The position numbers were made by a program, and so were the translations under genes. Positions 1 to 8,197 of a stretch of 64,000 nucleotides of DNA are shown one piece after another. Source of the stretch: Pseudomonas purpurea (GTDB lineage Bacteria > Pseudomonadota > Gammaproteobacteria > Pseudomonadales > Pseudomonadaceae); the NCBI RefSeq assembly GCF_039908635.1, contig NZ_CP150918.1, positions 2,356,001 to 2,420,000 on the forward strand. The letters run 5' to 3'. The stretch's first letter is position 1, and each line of letters begins with the position of its first letter. The notes under the pieces are model-generated. The model had not been told where the DNA came from, searched no databases, and saw only the letters and a list, made by a program, of their open reading frames with translations.

Positions 1-717
1 GTTGTTGCCCACGTTCATCAGCAACCCGCGTTCAAGGCCCTCGCGGTAGAGGCGCGCAAGCAAGGGCATCACTTCGAGCAATTGGTAGGGTTGCAGCAGC
101 AGTTCCGGGTGATCCACGGCATTGCCCATGGCGACGGTCAGTTGGATCTGCCAGTGCGTGGCCCCGACGTCGATGATCACCTCCATCAGCGCCGGCAAAT
201 CGGCCAGGGTCGCGGCGCCAATCTGGGTGTTGACGCTGATGGCCAGCCCGGCCTGTTTGGCGCGCCGCAGGGTGTCCACGGCCTTGTCGAACGAGCCGGG
301 AACGTTGCGTACCGCGTCGTGCATCGGGGCCAGGCCATCGAGCGAGACGCCCACGCCATTGAGTCCGGCGTCCACGGCGGCCTGCATCTTCGCAGGCGTC
401 AGGTTGCGTCCGCCGGTCTGGATCGCGCAGTACATGCCGTGGTCATGGATGGCCTGGATGAGTCGGGTCCAGTCCTTGCGCAAATAGGCTTCACCACCGA
501 TCAGGGTGATTTCGCGGGTGCCGAGGGCTGCCAGTGAGTCGATCACCTCCAGGCATTCCTGGGTACTCAACTCGTCGGGTCGTCGATGGCCGGCGCGTGA
601 GCCGCAGTGCAGGCATTTGAGGTCACAGGCCAGGGTGATTTCCCAGACCACATGGACGGGGACGTAGCGCTTGAGGTCGTTTTCACTGAGGTAGCGAGCG
701 GGGAGACTGTCTGACAT
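1..717 (-). CDS. Radical SAM enzyme, probable peptide maturase (3' end outside window)
   Basis: The first 239 codons are present and the C-terminus lies beyond the left edge. The 4Fe-4S/SAM motif CxxxCxxC is at C31, C35 and C38 (ACDLKCLHC), followed by a GGE motif (LIGGEAYL) and the 'GVGVSLDG' strand typical of the radical SAM barrel. The start at 717 has an AAGGA sequence seven bases upstream. It is the last visible gene of a minus-strand series with three DUF1842/DUF1843-type genes (863-2355), all with a GDL motif. I recall a named family of 'GDL motif peptide-associated radical SAM/SPASM maturases', which would fit, but I cannot verify it here. A SPASM domain would lie outside the window. 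Modification of the neighbouring proteins is inference. Confidence 0.85.
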   Translation of the reverse strand, partial: MSDSLPARYLSENDLKRYVPVHVVWEITLACDLKCLHCGSRAGHRRPDELSTQECLEVIDSLAALGTREITLIGGEAYLRKDWTRLIQAIHDHGMYCAIQTGGRNLTPAKMQAAVDAGLNGVGVSLDGLAPMHDAVRNVPGSFDKAVDTLRRAKQAGLAISVNTQIGAATLADLPALMEVIIDVGATHWQIQLTVAMGNAVDHPELLLQPYQLLEVMPLLARLYREGLERGLLMNVGNN

Positions 718-862
718 GGGAAATCCTTGCGCGCAGGCTGGGCGCGGCACCAATCCATGGAGTGTGTGCGCCGTTCCAGGCATCGAGGGCGCAATCGGAT
801 TGACCTCGGGTGTTGAGAGAATCCGGGCCTGGCCATGGGGGGCCGAGCCCGGGTATGACGGG

Positions 863-1444
863 CTAGCGAGCTTCCAGACGGGCGATTTCTGCGTGCAGCT
901 GCTCCAGCGCGTTGCGCAAGGCACCGCTGTGGGCCAATTGCTGTTCACCCTGGCTCACCACGGCTTTGAGTTGCGCCAGGTCACCGCTGGCTTGCGCTTG
1001 CTGTACCGCGACGGCGTAGAGCGGCAAGTGAGGATGGTGCGGATGCTCCGGGTGCAGGGCCGGGGCCTGGCTGACAGCTGCGTGCTTCACTGTAGTCCAG
1101 TGGTCCTGATCGTAGTACTTGTAGCTGGCAAAACCGCTGGCCCAATCGGCACCTAAGATGCCGCGCAGGTCAAAGGTTTGGGCGATTTGGCTGTAAGGGC
1201 CGCTTGGGCTGCCATCCAGGGTGAGGATGATGTGGTTTTCCGCCTCGGGGATCAGTTTGGCCTCGGAGTACTCACCCCATACACGGGCACGGAAGTTCAA
1301 CGGTGGGTAGGTGCTTTGGAAAATGCTGGCCACACCGCTGACTTTCTTGTTGACGGTGTCCACCAGCAGATCCAGGGTTAAAACCGGTGCGCCGAGTAGC
1401 GAGTTGGTGACGCTGAGGCGCGTGTGAAAAAGTCCAATTGACAT
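863..1444 (-). CDS. DUF1842/DUF1843-like protein, possible radical SAM substrate
   Basis: A 193-aa protein of unknown function. The N-terminal ~120 residues match its neighbour at 1499-2131 in layout (IGLFHTRLSV..., VWGEYSEAKL, GADWASGFASYKYYD) and look like a DUF1842-type beta domain. The C-terminal ~55 residues (LPLYAVAVQQAQASGDLAQLK... then a helix ending EIARLEAR) match the DUF1843 pattern found alone in the 62-aa protein at 2167-2355. A good AAGGGAG ribosome site precedes ATG 1444. The radical SAM gene follows after about 145 bases. No signal peptide or membrane segment. The idea that the GDL segment is an enzyme recognition or modification site is inference. Confidence 0.75.
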   Translation of the reverse strand: MSIGLFHTRLSVTNSLLGAPVLTLDLLVDTVNKKVSGVASIFQSTYPPLNFRARVWGEYSEAKLIPEAENHIILTLDGSPSGPYSQIAQTFDLRGILGADWASGFASYKYYDQDHWTTVKHAAVSQAPALHPEHPHHPHLPLYAVAVQQAQASGDLAQLKAVVSQGEQQLAHSGALRNALEQLHAEIARLEAR

Positions 1445-1498
1445 GGTGCAACTCCCTTAATTTGTATTCAGGACAAGCCAGGCAGGTTGAGTTGCCGG

Positions 1499-2131
1499 TT
1501 AGCGGCGTTCCAGCCGGCTGATTTCACCCTTGGCGGCCTCAAGCGCACTCTGTAGCTGTGGTTGCTGGTCCAGTTGTTGTTTGGCAAGGCTCGCCAGACT
1601 TTTCATCTGGGCCAGGTCACCGCTGGCAATGGCACTCTGAATCGGCGCGGCGTACAGCGGCATGATCGGCGAATAGGCCGGAATCACCGGGCCGGGCTCC
1701 AAAGGCAGTGAATGGGCGTAGGAGGGCACGGATTCGATGAGATGGGCGGGAGCACTGACCTTGACCCACCGCTGACCATTGAAGTACTCGTAGTTGGCGA
1801 CGCCTTCTTTCCAGTCGCTACCGACCACCATATGCAACTTGAAATTCACGACAGAGTTCGAGCCTGAGCCGCCCTGGTTACCTTGAGCGGTGATCAGGAT
1901 TTTGCTGACACCGGGTTTCATGACGGTCAGGTAGGTGTATTCACCCCAGACATCGGAATGTACATCCAGTGGCGGGTTGGTTGCCTGAGTGATTGCAGCA
2001 GTGCCGCTGACCGTTTGCTCGGGTGTGAAAACCAAAAGATTGAGTGCCAGGTTTTGCGCACCTGCAGCCGAAGTGCCAATTCGATAGCAGAGTGGGAACA
2101 AACCGACAGCGTGCTGATTGGAATCAGACAT
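1499..2131 (-). CDS. DUF1842/DUF1843-like protein, paralogue of the 863-1444 product
   Basis: A 210-aa protein with the same two-part build as the downstream gene: an N-terminal domain (AVGLFPLCYRIG..., VWGEYTYLTV, GSDWKEGVANYEYFNGQRW) and a C-terminal module (MPLYAAPIQSAIASGDLAQM, then a helix ending EISRLERR). A start 12 bases further upstream is possible, but the GGAGG ribosome site lies between the two ATGs and points to the ATG at 2131. Between the two domains is a Pro-rich linker (EPGPVIPAYSPIMP). Function unknown. Tandem paralogy with the next gene and the shared GDL module suggest duplicated substrates or partners of the radical SAM enzyme. Confidence 0.75.
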   Translation of the reverse strand: MSDSNQHAVGLFPLCYRIGTSAAGAQNLALNLLVFTPEQTVSGTAAITQATNPPLDVHSDVWGEYTYLTVMKPGVSKILITAQGNQGGSGSNSVVNFKLHMVVGSDWKEGVANYEYFNGQRWVKVSAPAHLIESVPSYAHSLPLEPGPVIPAYSPIMPLYAAPIQSAIASGDLAQMKSLASLAKQQLDQQPQLQSALEAAKGEISRLERR

Positions 2132-2166
2132 AATTGCCTCCATTGCAATAGATAGTGGATACAGCG

Positions 2167-2355
2167 TTAGTGCTTTTCCAAACGCGCGACTACCGCTGAT
2201 AACTCCTCGTAAGCAGCTTTTAGTTCTTTGGGTTCTGTGGCGGAAACTTCGCGCTGTTTCAGCAAGGTTTTCATTTGCGGCAGGTCGCCTGCCGAGATCG
2301 CGCTTTGAATAGCAGTCCCATAAGGGGGCATGGTGTGGCGGGGCGTATTGCTCAT
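2167..2355 (-). CDS. Small DUF1843-like protein with GDL motif
   Basis: A 62-aa protein consisting only of the module that ends the two downstream proteins: MPPYGTAIQSAISAGDLPQM followed by a charged helix ending VVARLEKH. The start has a clear GAAGGGA ribosome site. It is the first gene of the minus-strand series and lies 35 bases upstream of the next start. Its size and position fit a precursor peptide for the radical SAM enzyme encoded three genes downstream, but there is no evident leader/core boundary and no Cys-rich or Gly-rich core. A small structural partner protein is also possible. Confidence 0.7.
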   Translation of the reverse strand: MSNTPRHTMPPYGTAIQSAISAGDLPQMKTLLKQREVSATEPKELKAAYEELSAVVARLEKH

Positions 2356-2708
2356 GACGTTCCCTTCCGTGGTATGAAAAAAAACGCTGCTTGAGTCAGC
2401 AGTTCATGGAGTTAAGCAGTCATCAATAATTATGCAATATGGGCGGATCAAATAACGTCGTATGTTTTTTAGTTGTTGGGCTATCAATTTCGATAAGTGT
2501 TCAATGGCTGTTTATATAGTGTGTTTGGCTATTATGAATGTCGGTGAGAATTAATTCCTCATAAAGAAGTGATGCTGTTATAGCTAATTGAGTTGCCAGT
2601 GGGGTATCGTTTGATTTTTATCTGTAAAATCACCGGCGGTTGAAACACTATAAGCGGTGAAAAAAGAGGTGGTCCGTACTTCCTGTCAGTCATATTGGGA
2701 GCAACCTG
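2356..2708. promoter_or_regulatory. AT-rich divergent intergenic region
   Basis: A 353-bp gap between the minus-strand DUF1843 series and the plus-strand hydrolase gene. It is clearly more AT-rich than its surroundings (about 2400-2660), as expected for divergent promoters or binding of an H-NS-like protein. I see no convincing single -35/-10 pair and no coding sequence; the long reading frame on the minus strand that enters it is a shadow of the hydrolase gene. Confidence 0.5.
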
Positions 2709-3407
2709 ATGAGCGATACACCGACGATTGTATTGGTACATGGTTTTTGGGGCGGGGCTGCACACTGGAGCAGGGTGATTGGCGAGCTGGTACGGATGGG
2801 GCACACGTCCATTCGTGCGGTGGAGCTGCCGCTGACCTCGCTGGCAGACGACGCAGAACGCACGCGCAAGATGATCGCCCAGCAACAGGGGCCGGTGCTG
2901 CTGGTCGGGCACTCGTATGGTGGCGCGGTGATTACCGAGGCGGGTGACCAACCCAATGTAGTGGGGCTGGTGTACATCGCGGCATTTGCCCCGGACGCCG
3001 GAGAGAGTCCCGGCGGGATCACGCAGGAGCATCTGCCGGTAGCGGCGGCCAACCTGTTGCCGGACAGCGATGGTTACCTGTGGGTCAAGCCTGAGCTGTA
3101 TCACACAAGCTTCTGTCAGGATCTGCCCGAGGCCGAGGGGAAGGTGATGGGCATCACCCAGAAAGCACCGCTGGCCAGTACCTTTGGCGACACGATCAGC
3201 AACCCGGCCTGGAAGAAGAAACCGTCGTGGTATCAGATCTCCAGCGAGGACCGGATGATTGCACCGCAAAATCAGCAGCGGATGTCTGCCCGGTTGAACG
3301 CCAGAAAGGTTATTACTTTGACGGCGAGCCATGCCTCGCTGGCGTCGAAAGCGCCTGAGGTGGCTGCCCTCATTGATGAAGCGGCCAGGGAATCAGTGAA
3401 GGCGTAA
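2709..3407 (+). CDS. Alpha/beta hydrolase, esterase-like
   Basis: A 232-aa protein. An N-terminal strand leads to the oxyanion motif LVHGFWGGAAHW, and the nucleophile elbow GHSYGG is near residues 79-84. The acid lies in the region of SEDRMIAP and the catalytic His in TASHASLAS near the C-terminus, giving a complete triad. Length and motifs resemble the AB_hydrolase_6 group, which includes plant salicylate-ester esterases and many bacterial proteins of unknown substrate. No signal peptide, so cytoplasmic. ATG 2709 has GGGAG eight bases upstream. A strong terminator follows the stop, so it is probably transcribed alone. Substrate unknown. Confidence 0.85.
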   Translation: MSDTPTIVLVHGFWGGAAHWSRVIGELVRMGHTSIRAVELPLTSLADDAERTRKMIAQQQGPVLLVGHSYGGAVITEAGDQPNVVGLVYIAAFAPDAGESPGGITQEHLPVAAANLLPDSDGYLWVKPELYHTSFCQDLPEAEGKVMGITQKAPLASTFGDTISNPAWKKKPSWYQISSEDRMIAPQNQQRMSARLNARKVITLTASHASLASKAPEVAALIDEAARESVKA

Positions 3408-3420
3408 CGCGCAGGTATCA

Positions 3421-3456
3421 ATCAGGCCCGGCCTTGCGCCGGGCCTGATCGTTTTT
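3421..3456 (+). terminator. Intrinsic terminator after the hydrolase gene
   Basis: A perfect 12-bp stem (3421-3432 with 3438-3449), loop of five bases (CTTGC), followed by CGTTTTT. It lies 14 bases after the hydrolase stop. The minus-strand gene ending at 3469 converges here, but the T-run is only on the plus-strand side. Confidence 0.85.
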
Positions 3457-3468
3457 GGATATTGGCCG

Positions 3469-4077
3469 TTAACCGGGCACCAGAGTGGTGGGTAACGCAT
3501 TGGCACCAATGCACATCGTCAACTGGCGACCGTCCTTGTCGTGGGCGCAGTCGGGCAAGGGCTCGCGCAACGCGAGGTACAAGGGCAAGCCCAGGAACAG
3601 CGCGATGAACACGCCCGCGACGACTGTCTTCAACTGCACGATAAGGCGAACCCCCGAAGGCGGTTTCTTGCGCTTGGGGATAAATATGACGCTGAGTAGC
3701 AACAGTGCCCCGAGCAGTATGTCGCGACTGATGTCCTCGGGCGTTGGCGAGAGCAGCAAATTCCCCAGCGCATTGTCCGGGTAGTTGAAGTACCACCAGG
3801 TGCCCATGACCACTGGAAAGACGCCGGCCGCTATCCACGCAAGCCGATAGCCTGGCAGCCGCAGCACGATCGCCAGCAGCAGCCCGATGGCGGCGATTGC
3901 CCAGCGGATGAGAGCCACTAGAAAATCGAAGCCCCCGGCAAACATGATACCGCCAGCGTTCGTCGGTTTTATCAGTTGCCAACTATAGTATCCGAGGTTG
4001 GCGATGATCCCGCCTATCGCTATCAGACTCAGCGCGTAGTACAGCCATATCCATCCTGAAACCTTGGTGCGAAGCAT
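3469..4077 (-). CDS. Hypothetical inner-membrane protein
   Basis: A 202-aa protein with about five hydrophobic segments: residues ~10-30, ~50-70, ~75-95, ~118-135 and ~148-165. A basic loop (PKRKKPPSGVR) precedes the last one. The C-terminal tail is hydrophilic and has two Cys (PDCAHDKDGRQLTMC). No family recognised. It lies 44 bases downstream of the lipoprotein gene at 4122-5156 and is probably co-transcribed with it. GGAAGA is the likely ribosome site. Confidence 0.7.
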   Translation of the reverse strand: MLRTKVSGWIWLYYALSLIAIGGIIANLGYYSWQLIKPTNAGGIMFAGGFDFLVALIRWAIAAIGLLLAIVLRLPGYRLAWIAAGVFPVVMGTWWYFNYPDNALGNLLLSPTPEDISRDILLGALLLLSVIFIPKRKKPPSGVRLIVQLKTVVAGVFIALFLGLPLYLALREPLPDCAHDKDGRQLTMCIGANALPTTLVPG

Positions 4078-4121
4078 GGTGTGGGTCTTCCGTGAGGGGA
4101 AAAAACGTTGATCCGACAGGC

Positions 4122-5156
4122 TCAGGGCTGTTCGGCGGGAGGGGTTTGCGCAGGCTCGGCCATTCGGCGTAACTGAACCCCGGAGCGTCGAGAGTGGGTC
4201 GTGATGGTCTTCCCGGCCCCGCGGAGTTCACTGGAGGTGCTGACGCTACGGTTGAGGTTGAAATCAGCCATCTCCATCCAGTCGCTCAATGTTGCCGAGT
4301 AGGAAAAGCCGTAATAGTGCTCGCCATCTTGGCGTCCTTCGCGGGTGTGATAGCGGACGGTGGCGTGGGCTGAGTCCATGACCCCGGTGGCATCAAACGG
4401 CATTGGGCGCATCTCGCCTTTGAGGGGGCAGGTGCCTTGCCAGTTCGCGGTGTTCCCGACCAGGCGTTGCTCACGGCTGGGAAACAACAGGCAGAACATC
4501 AACTCGGCGTCTTGGGGGGTAAGGACATCGAGCAGTTCGGCGACGTATTGCTCGCGGTCCGCGCGTTTGTCTGTCTTCAGTTTTTTCAGCGACGGGTCCA
4601 ACTGCTCCAGGCGCGGGTAGTTGTGCAGGCTGTCGAAACTTCCATCGGGTTTGAGGCGAATCTGGAAGGACTGCCGGGTCAATGTCTTGAGTACATTCAG
4701 TGTGTCGTTGAGCGGATGGTCGGGAGACTTCAGCCCAGGATGAACGAGCTGGAGTTCCAGGTCGGCGGTGTCGTCCATTTCGGCAACCGGCTCGCGGGTG
4801 TCCAACGTGAACATCAAGGGACCGACTGCTTCGGCGATCACGACGTAGGGGATTTTACCTTCCAGCATCCACCGGCCATCCGGCAGGCGTTGGGCCGTGA
4901 GTGTCAGGCCAAAATCCATCGCGCCTTCCTTGGCGAACTGGCCGCCATAAGGGCTCATTTTCGTTTCGCGCAATTGCGAGATTTCGGCCCGATACTCGAC
5001 AGTCGAACCGTCCTTGCCGGTTTTGGGAAACTCGATGATTGACGGCGCCTGGGAGGGCGGCGGGGCCGAAGGTGATTCCTCACAGCCACTCAGCAAGGCC
5101 AGAAGCGCGCCCGTCAGGGCCAGTTGCCCGAGGCGGGTCATACGAGGGGATTTCAC
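4122..5156 (-). CDS. Hypothetical lipoprotein
   Basis: About 344 aa from the GTG at 5156, which has AAGGA nine bases upstream. An ATG five codons later (5141) is the alternative; a longer reading frame from 5276 would bury the signal peptide. The N-terminus is basic, then hydrophobic, ending in the lipobox LLSGC, followed by a Pro/Ser-rich linker. The mature part looks soluble and beta-rich, without recognised family motifs. The Asp after the lipobox region is absent (CEES), so outer-membrane sorting is likely by general rules. Upstream of the membrane-protein gene at 3469-4077. Function unknown. Confidence 0.7.
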   Translation of the reverse strand: MKSPRMTRLGQLALTGALLALLSGCEESPSAPPPSQAPSIIEFPKTGKDGSTVEYRAEISQLRETKMSPYGGQFAKEGAMDFGLTLTAQRLPDGRWMLEGKIPYVVIAEAVGPLMFTLDTREPVAEMDDTADLELQLVHPGLKSPDHPLNDTLNVLKTLTRQSFQIRLKPDGSFDSLHNYPRLEQLDPSLKKLKTDKRADREQYVAELLDVLTPQDAELMFCLLFPSREQRLVGNTANWQGTCPLKGEMRPMPFDATGVMDSAHATVRYHTREGRQDGEHYYGFSYSATLSDWMEMADFNLNRSVSTSSELRGAGKTITTHSRRSGVQLRRMAEPAQTPPAEQP

Positions 5157-5396
5157 TGATGTCGATCCTTGTTCAGAAAAACGGATTACGTGCTGCACCG
5201 GGTGCGATCCATCAAGCGGTCTGTGGGAGAGGGCGCTTTTTGCGTACCGGGAAAACCAAGTCAAGCCGCCGTTCAATGCGCAGACCTACGACTGAAAGGC
5301 CTGATGATCGGGGTTTTTGAGGGCGCGTAGCATGAAGGGAATTGTTCCCTTGCTCAACCGGCGATGTGGGGGGACGTGATTCAGAGGGACCTGTGT

Positions 5397-5437
5397 CGGC
5401 CCGCGCCCTGGACTGCTCAGGTCCAGGGCGCGGGCCG
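5397..5437 (-). terminator. Long GC-rich hairpin at the end of the exopolysaccharide operon
   Basis: A perfect 17-bp stem (5397-5413 with 5421-5437) with a seven-base loop, starting 11 bases after the stop of the last operon gene. No T-run follows on either strand, so it is either a weak terminator or a 3'-end stabilising structure. Confidence 0.6.
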
Positions 5438-5448
5438 GCGTCGAGGAT

Positions 5449-6136
5449 TCAGGACGGTGCGGTGACCACAGCCGGAGCCGGTTTACGCAGCGGCTCGAGC
5501 CGCGAGCCGGTGTAGCGGCTTTCGCGAAACAACCGCCAGCGGCCGAACAGCCCGTACACGTGAGTGACCCGTCCCTGTTCGTGATAACCCATGCGGATGT
5601 GCAGCTTGAGGGCCGGGATGTTGCCGGTTTCGCACACGTCCACCACCTTGTCGCACCCCTGGGGCCTGCATCGCCGCCCAGAGGTTGACCTGCACATCCA
5701 CCGACAGACACGTGCCGAAGTAGGGCCTGGCCATTTCACCGCCGAATTCGAAGAACTCGCCCGGCTTCACCGGGAACCAGCAGCCATAGTAATGGCGGTC
5801 GTGATAGTCGCGTTTGCTGCCCCAGATGAACGCTACGGCGTTGCCTTCCGCATCCAGGTACATGTGACCGGTGTAGTCCTCGGCGGCCAGTTCGCGCATG
5901 GTTTCGACCCGGTCACCAAAATGTCTGGCGAATGCGTCGGCGTTCTCCGGGGTGATGGTGACCTGACGCAGCCCTTCGTACGGTCGCAATGTGTGAGGGG
6001 GCACCGGGCTGAGCAGGTCGCGCTCCATCCAGAGCAGTTCCCGGTGGATAAACACATAGCGCTGCCAGAAGGTCTGGAAAGTACGACGCAAGCCTTTTTG
6101 CCTGATCCGGTCCTGGAGTTTCTGCAATACGCTCAT
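5449..6136 (-). pseudogene. GNAT-like acetyltransferase, broken by a +1 frameshift
   Basis: A paralogue of the intact 229-aa protein at 8198-8887. The first ~158 codons from ATG 6136 (AGGAGG ribosome site) follow the paralogue up to ...QVNLWAAMQA. The reading frame then shifts, and the rest of the match (GCDKVVDVCETGNIPALKLH...) continues in the next frame to the stop at 5449. Removing one base from the C4/G4 run at 5656-5664 restores the whole protein. The shifted product would have a nonsense Arg/Pro-rich tail. It is the last gene of the exopolysaccharide operon. If intact it would probably transfer an acyl group to a sugar of the polymer. The frame break may be a real mutation or an assembly error. 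Confidence 0.8.
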
Positions 6137-6223
6137 AAAGCCTCCTGATTGGGCTTGGCGGTACGGAGGGCAGCGAAGTGAGCGGTGCACACGGGGCTGC
6201 TCAGCGGGGTAATTGACGAGGGG

Positions 6224-7015
6224 TTACTGCACGGCCGACTCCGACGTTGCAGGCACTCTGATCGCTGCGCTGTAAGCCACCCGGGATACCCCGGCCAGAC
6301 GCCTTTCAAGCAGGGCGCTGAGGGATTCGCCGTGGTTCAGATAGGCATCCCCGAAGTCCTCGCCGAGGTTGTTGGGGTGGGCGACGATCTCCAGTAAACC
6401 GTCGGTCGGCGGCGCGGCATTGCGCAGGTCGACCGGGGTGCAGACGTAGTCGGCGGTGGCACCGGCGAGGCTGCGCAGTCGACGATTGAGCAAGGTTTTG
6501 AACAGGCGTTTGGGCACGCTGAGGTTTTGCCCCAGGTTGCGCGCCAAGCGTACGGGTACGCCTTGCCGGGCGGCAAACCGGGCAACGATCTCACCGACGG
6601 GCCAGATGTTGTGGACGTGTTGGTGCGAGTCCAGATGGCTGGGGCGCATGCCATGATCCAGGCAATGTTGCCACTGCGCCGAAAGTTCCTGGCGCACCGC
6701 CTCGCTGTCGGCGCGGCTGAGCCAGAGGCGGTGGCGGGGCAGGTTCAAGTCGAATTCACCTTGGCTGTTGCAGAAGGTCCTGCGTTGCACGATTGCCTGG
6801 CTGAGCGGCCGGCCATAGGTGAGGTTGAAATGCAGGCCGACTCGCCCTTTGAGCAACGGCTGTTGTGCCAGCGCACAGGCCGCTTCGAACGCCGGCATAT
6901 TGGCCATGGCGGTGGCGGAACTGATGACCCCGGCCTGGAACGCCCGCAGGATCACGGCGTTTTCGCTGGGGCTGAGGCCGAAGTCGTCAGCGTTGACTAT
7001 GACGTGGTGAGGCAT
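6224..7015 (-). CDS. ChbG/YdjC-family carbohydrate deacetylase
   Basis: A 263-aa protein. Metal and catalytic motifs of the YdjC family are present: NADDFGLS near the N-terminus, GLHFNLTYGRPLS, and SHLDSHQHVH in the middle (Asp/His/His metal site). The family removes acetyl groups from acetylated sugars such as chito-oligosaccharides. ATG 7015 has AGGAGG six bases upstream and overlaps the end of the preceding gene by 29 bases, indicating translational coupling. No signal peptide, so it acts in the cytoplasm on precursors, unlike the NodB-type enzyme in the same operon. The exact substrate is unknown. Confidence 0.85.
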   Translation of the reverse strand: MPHHVIVNADDFGLSPSENAVILRAFQAGVISSATAMANMPAFEAACALAQQPLLKGRVGLHFNLTYGRPLSQAIVQRRTFCNSQGEFDLNLPRHRLWLSRADSEAVRQELSAQWQHCLDHGMRPSHLDSHQHVHNIWPVGEIVARFAARQGVPVRLARNLGQNLSVPKRLFKTLLNRRLRSLAGATADYVCTPVDLRNAAPPTDGLLEIVAHPNNLGEDFGDAYLNHGESLSALLERRLAGVSRVAYSAAIRVPATSESAVQ

Positions 7016-8192
7016 GTTCGTCCTCCTGCCGGGAAGTGGATGGCGCATTCCGGGCATCGGCCACGGGCGCGACGGCTGCCGGTTGGCCCGGGTGTCGGGC
7101 GCGCCATCGTTGCAGTCGTGGTTTGAGGTGATGCCAGAGCCGCAAGCCCAGCCCCAAAAAAAGGCCACCAGGGCGCCACGAATAGAAACTCCAGCGCCAG
7201 TGTTCGAGTTGGCCGGTCATGCGTTCATGCAGTTGATGGCTGGAATTTTCCAGGCTGACCCGCGAGGCGTCGATCCATCGCCAGTGTTCTTCAAGCCCCC
7301 AGCGGATCCACTCTTCGAGCAATACCCGGCCGCTGCCCAGGTCGGCGTATTGCGGCAAAAACGCCAGGTTGTAGTCATAGAGCCGACCCTGCTCCAGCAG
7401 CCCGAGGCGATAGCTGATGCAACGTCCCTCAAGCTCCAGCACCACCACCCGCACCAGGTTTTGGCCAGCGAGGGCGGTGAAGGCGTCTTCGATCCATCGT
7501 CGGTGGCGGGCGTCAGAAAAAATCCCGACGCCTTCATCGCCTTTCCAGCTGACCGCTTCAACCTCGCTCAATGCACGCAGTAACGGACCCATGGTCGTCG
7601 CGTCCGGTGTCAGGCGTTTGACTTGCGCACCGCACGCGGCAATACGCTTGCGTGCGCGGCGCAGTTTGTAGCGCGGATCACCGCAGACTTCCTGATGGTC
7701 GCTGTCGCTGATCAGGTGCACCGGCACCCGACAACTGAGGCGTCGTTCGCCGGTCGAGCTGAGGGGCATCCATTGGGCCAAGGTACTTTCTTCACCGGTG
7801 GGCTCCGACAGTTCGTTGAGTTGCAACAGCGCGTGGGGCATGTGTCGACGGATCTCCCCCAGGGCCTGGCGGGTGTGCGCCGCGTCCAGCGAACTGAGCA
7901 ATGCAATGCGATCAGCCAAGGGATAACCGAGGTGGTGCAACACGCGAAACGCCAGCCCGGCGAAGCGCTCGCGGGACGCCACCAGTGGCAGGCACAGGCT
8001 CAATCGCTCGTCCTCCCAGGCCAGCAACACCTGCAAGCGTTGGTCTGCGGTCAACGCGTGTTCGGCCGCGCAGAGCCAGGCCAATGAGTTGAACGGCGTG
8101 TGGTCCGTCACGTCCAGGCGCAAGGTCTCGTAGGCGTTCGCCGGAAAATCCTCGGCGCACAGCGATGCCCGCCATTCAAATCGCACGGCCAT
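6987..8192 (-). CDS. CelD/BcsL-like GNAT acyltransferase
   Basis: A 401-aa protein of the Acetyltransf_6 type, a double-GNAT fold related to FemAB. It has the characteristic core KLRRARKRIAACG, then ALSEVEAVSWKGDEGVGIFSD, the strand region VVLELEGRCISYRLGLLEQG, YDYNLAFLPQYADLGSGRVLLEEW and WIDASR. Such proteins occur in cellulose and exopolysaccharide operons and are thought to acylate glycan or lipid-linked precursors. The C-terminal ~40 residues are a Pro/Ala/Arg-rich tail that overlaps the next gene. The start follows the previous stop by five bases with only a weak ribosome site, so translation is probably coupled. Confidence 0.75.
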   Translation of the reverse strand: MAVRFEWRASLCAEDFPANAYETLRLDVTDHTPFNSLAWLCAAEHALTADQRLQVLLAWEDERLSLCLPLVASRERFAGLAFRVLHHLGYPLADRIALLSSLDAAHTRQALGEIRRHMPHALLQLNELSEPTGEESTLAQWMPLSSTGERRLSCRVPVHLISDSDHQEVCGDPRYKLRRARKRIAACGAQVKRLTPDATTMGPLLRALSEVEAVSWKGDEGVGIFSDARHRRWIEDAFTALAGQNLVRVVVLELEGRCISYRLGLLEQGRLYDYNLAFLPQYADLGSGRVLLEEWIRWGLEEHWRWIDASRVSLENSSHQLHERMTGQLEHWRWSFYSWRPGGLFLGLGLRLWHHLKPRLQRWRARHPGQPAAVAPVADARNAPSTSRQEDEHASPRHSQR

Positions 8193-8197
8193 GACGA

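Noticed and set aside
567-836. 89-codon minus-strand frame at the start of the radical SAM gene
   Set aside because: A different frame from the enzyme, overlapping its start; low-complexity Ser/Pro/Arg translation.
2559-3332. 257-codon frame on the minus strand
   Set aside because: It is antisense to the alpha/beta hydrolase gene, has no family motifs, and is explained by high GC.
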